A stretch of 64,000 nucleotides of DNA from Rhizobium sp. Root482 (lineage in GTDB: Bacteria; Pseudomonadota; Alphaproteobacteria; Rhizobiales; Rhizobiaceae), in the NCBI RefSeq assembly GCF_001426565.1, contig NZ_LMFA01000022.1, positions 125,479-189,478 on the forward strand, written 5' to 3'. Shown here one piece after another: positions 63,042 to 64,000 of this stretch; the first letter of the stretch is position 1; each line of letters starts with the position of its first letter. Position numbers and translations under genes: made by a program. The notes beneath the pieces are model-generated. The model was not told the DNA's origin and made no database searches. It saw only the letters and a list, made by a program, of their open reading frames with translations.

Positions 63042-64000
63042 TTACTCGATGTCGAAAGAGACGCCCTGTGCCAGCGGCAGGGCCTTCGAATAATTGATGG
63101 TGTTGGTGGCGCGGCGCATATAGGCCTTCCAGGCGTCGGAGCCGGATTCGCGGCCGCCACCGGTTTCCTTTTCGCCACCGAAGGCGCCGCCGATTTCAGC
63201 ACCGGAGGTACCGATATTGACATTGGCGATGCCGCAGTCCGAGCCATCCGGCGACAGGAAGCGCTCGGCTTCCTGCAGGTCGAGCGTGAAGATCGACGAG
63301 GAAAGGCCGGCGCCAACCGCATTGTGATCGGCAACGGCGGCGTCGAAATCGCTGTACTTCATCACATAGAGGATCGGCGCGAAGGTTTCCTCGGTGACCG
63401 GGCCTGCCTGCTTGGGCATTTCGACCAGGGCCGGCTTCACATAATAGCTGTTGGCATGGCCGAGATCGACGCGTTCGCCACCGGTGATCGTGCCGCCATG
63501 GGCCTTGGCTTCAGAGAGTGCCTTCTGCATGCCGTCGAAGGCCGGCTTGTCGACGAGCGGGCCGACCAGCGCGGTCGATTCCAGCGGATTACCGACCGAA
63601 ACGCTCTGGTAGGCCTTCTTCAGGCGCGGCACCAGCGCGTCGTAGACGCTTTCATGGACGAAGAGACGGCGCAGCGTCGTGCAGCGCTGGCCGGCCGTGC
63701 CCATCGCACCGAAAGCGATGGCGCGAAGGGCCATGTCGAGATCGGCGGACGGGCAGACGATGCCGCCGTTGTTGCCGCCGAGTTCGAGGATGGCGCGGGC
63801 AAAGCGCTTGGCAAGACGCGGGCCGACGTCGCGGCCCATGCGGGTGGAACCGGTTGCCGAAACGAGCGCGACCTTCGGATGATCGACCAGGACTTCGCCG
63901 ATGGCGCGGTCACCGATCAGGACCTGGGACAGGCCTTCCGGTGCATCGCCGAAGCGAGCAAGTGCCTTCTCAAGGATAGCCTGCGATGCAAGTGCGGTGA
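63042..64000 (-). CDS. ALDH7-type aldehyde dehydrogenase (2-aminoadipate semialdehyde/piperideine-6-carboxylate), 5' end outside window
   Basis: The C-terminal 318 residues or so of an ALDH7A1-like dehydrogenase; the frame stays open to base 64000, so the start is beyond the window. VSATGSTRMGRDVGPRL, ELGGNNGGIVCPSADLD (catalytic Glu) and GTAGQRCTTLRRLFVHESVYD (catalytic Cys) are the ALDH7 signatures. ALDH7 enzymes oxidise alpha-aminoadipate semialdehyde in lysine breakdown. The aminotransferase gene follows on the same strand. A methylmalonate-semialdehyde role is unlikely given the motifs. Confidence 0.85.
   Translation of the reverse strand, partial: TALASQAILEKALARFGDAPEGLSQVLIGDRAIGEVLVDHPKVALVSATGSTRMGRDVGPRLAKRFARAILELGGNNGGIVCPSADLDMALRAIAFGAMGTAGQRCTTLRRLFVHESVYDALVPRLKKAYQSVSVGNPLESTALVGPLVDKPAFDGMQKALSEAKAHGGTITGGERVDLGHANSYYVKPALVEMPKQAGPVTEETFAPILYVMKYSDFDAAVADHNAVGAGLSSSIFTLDLQEAERFLSPDGSDCGIANVNIGTSGAEIGGAFGGEKETGGGRESGSDAWKAYMRRATNTINYSKALPLAQGVSFDIE

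Overview
The window reads as a chromosome or megaplasmid segment from an alphaproteobacterium of the Rhizobiales, most likely Rhizobiaceae. The evidence is GC-rich coding sequence with dense operons and ATGA/TGATG overlaps, rhizobial-style intergenic repeats with mirrored TTCTCCCC...GGGGAGAA arms, a TctCBA transporter with TctDE regulators, and a phosphonate operon in rhizobial order. There is no rRNA, tRNA, CRISPR array, prophage or insertion sequence. Genes at both edges are cut by the window.

Layout. (1) 1-13459: a complete ectoine/5-hydroxyectoine catabolic locus. doeD (3' end outside the window), doeC and the Lrp/AsnC-type doeX run leftward. enuR, a MocR-type regulator, runs rightward and is followed by ehuABCD (ABC importer), eutABC, doeA (eutD) and doeB (eutE). 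(2) 13514-17512: a small stress/DNA-repair pair of operons: a DJ-1/PfpI protein and a flavin-nucleotide-binding-fold protein, then divergently a radical-SAM putative DNA-repair protein and a UdgX-type uracil-DNA-crosslinking protein. (3) 17486-25660: an M24 peptidase, glutaryl-CoA dehydrogenase with a class III CoA-transferase, a gabD/gabT-like pair that may serve 5-aminovalerate/glutarate, an orphan RelB-like antitoxin and a MerR-XRE-cupin regulator. (4) 25914-32467: a 40-codon ORF, a TctDE-type two-component system, a divergent orphan solute-binding protein and tctCBA. (5) 32620-36247: a 54-residue small protein, a DUF475/TerC-like membrane protein with a structured upstream region, an EamA-type exporter and an SMP-30 family lactonase. 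(6) 36391-41695: an oligopeptide-type ABC importer. (7) 42334-45642: class II aldolase, SDR dehydrogenase, gluconokinase and an FAH-family enzyme, with two sugar-acid-type operator candidates. (8) 45703-59193: the full C-P lyase locus: phnF divergent from phnGHIJKL and a hexapeptide transferase, then phnC-D-E1-E2, DUF1045, phnM, phnN. (9) 59204-64000: an LpxL-like acyltransferase and a cytochrome P450 in one operon, then an aminotransferase and an ALDH7-type dehydrogenase cut by the window end.

How the parts work together. The left third imports ectoines, opens the ring (DoeA), deacetylates (DoeB), transaminates (DoeD) and oxidises to aspartate (DoeC); EutABC are the enzymes linked to removing the 5-hydroxyl group. 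The phn locus imports phosphonates (PhnCDE), cleaves the C-P bond (PhnGHIJ with PhnK/L and PhnM) and recycles the ribosyl product through PhnN. No phnP is seen, and the DUF1045 protein carries two H-x-T signatures of the 2H phosphoesterase type, which makes it a candidate for the missing cyclic-phosphate step.

The most notable non-coding observations are: a repeated AATTGnCATGA motif upstream of both enuR and ehuA; two copies of a mosaic hairpin element in the ectoine locus whose central stem differs in sequence yet stays perfectly complementary; a three-half-site PHO box before phnC; an 18-base tandem duplication across the phnC start codon; and LacI-type and FadR-type palindromes in the gluconate region. 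I did not find a clearly undescribed multi-gene system. The best candidates for something under-described are the MerR-XRE-cupin regulator beside an orphan antitoxin, the P450-acyltransferase operon, and the structured region with a coupled short ORF ahead of the DUF475 gene.
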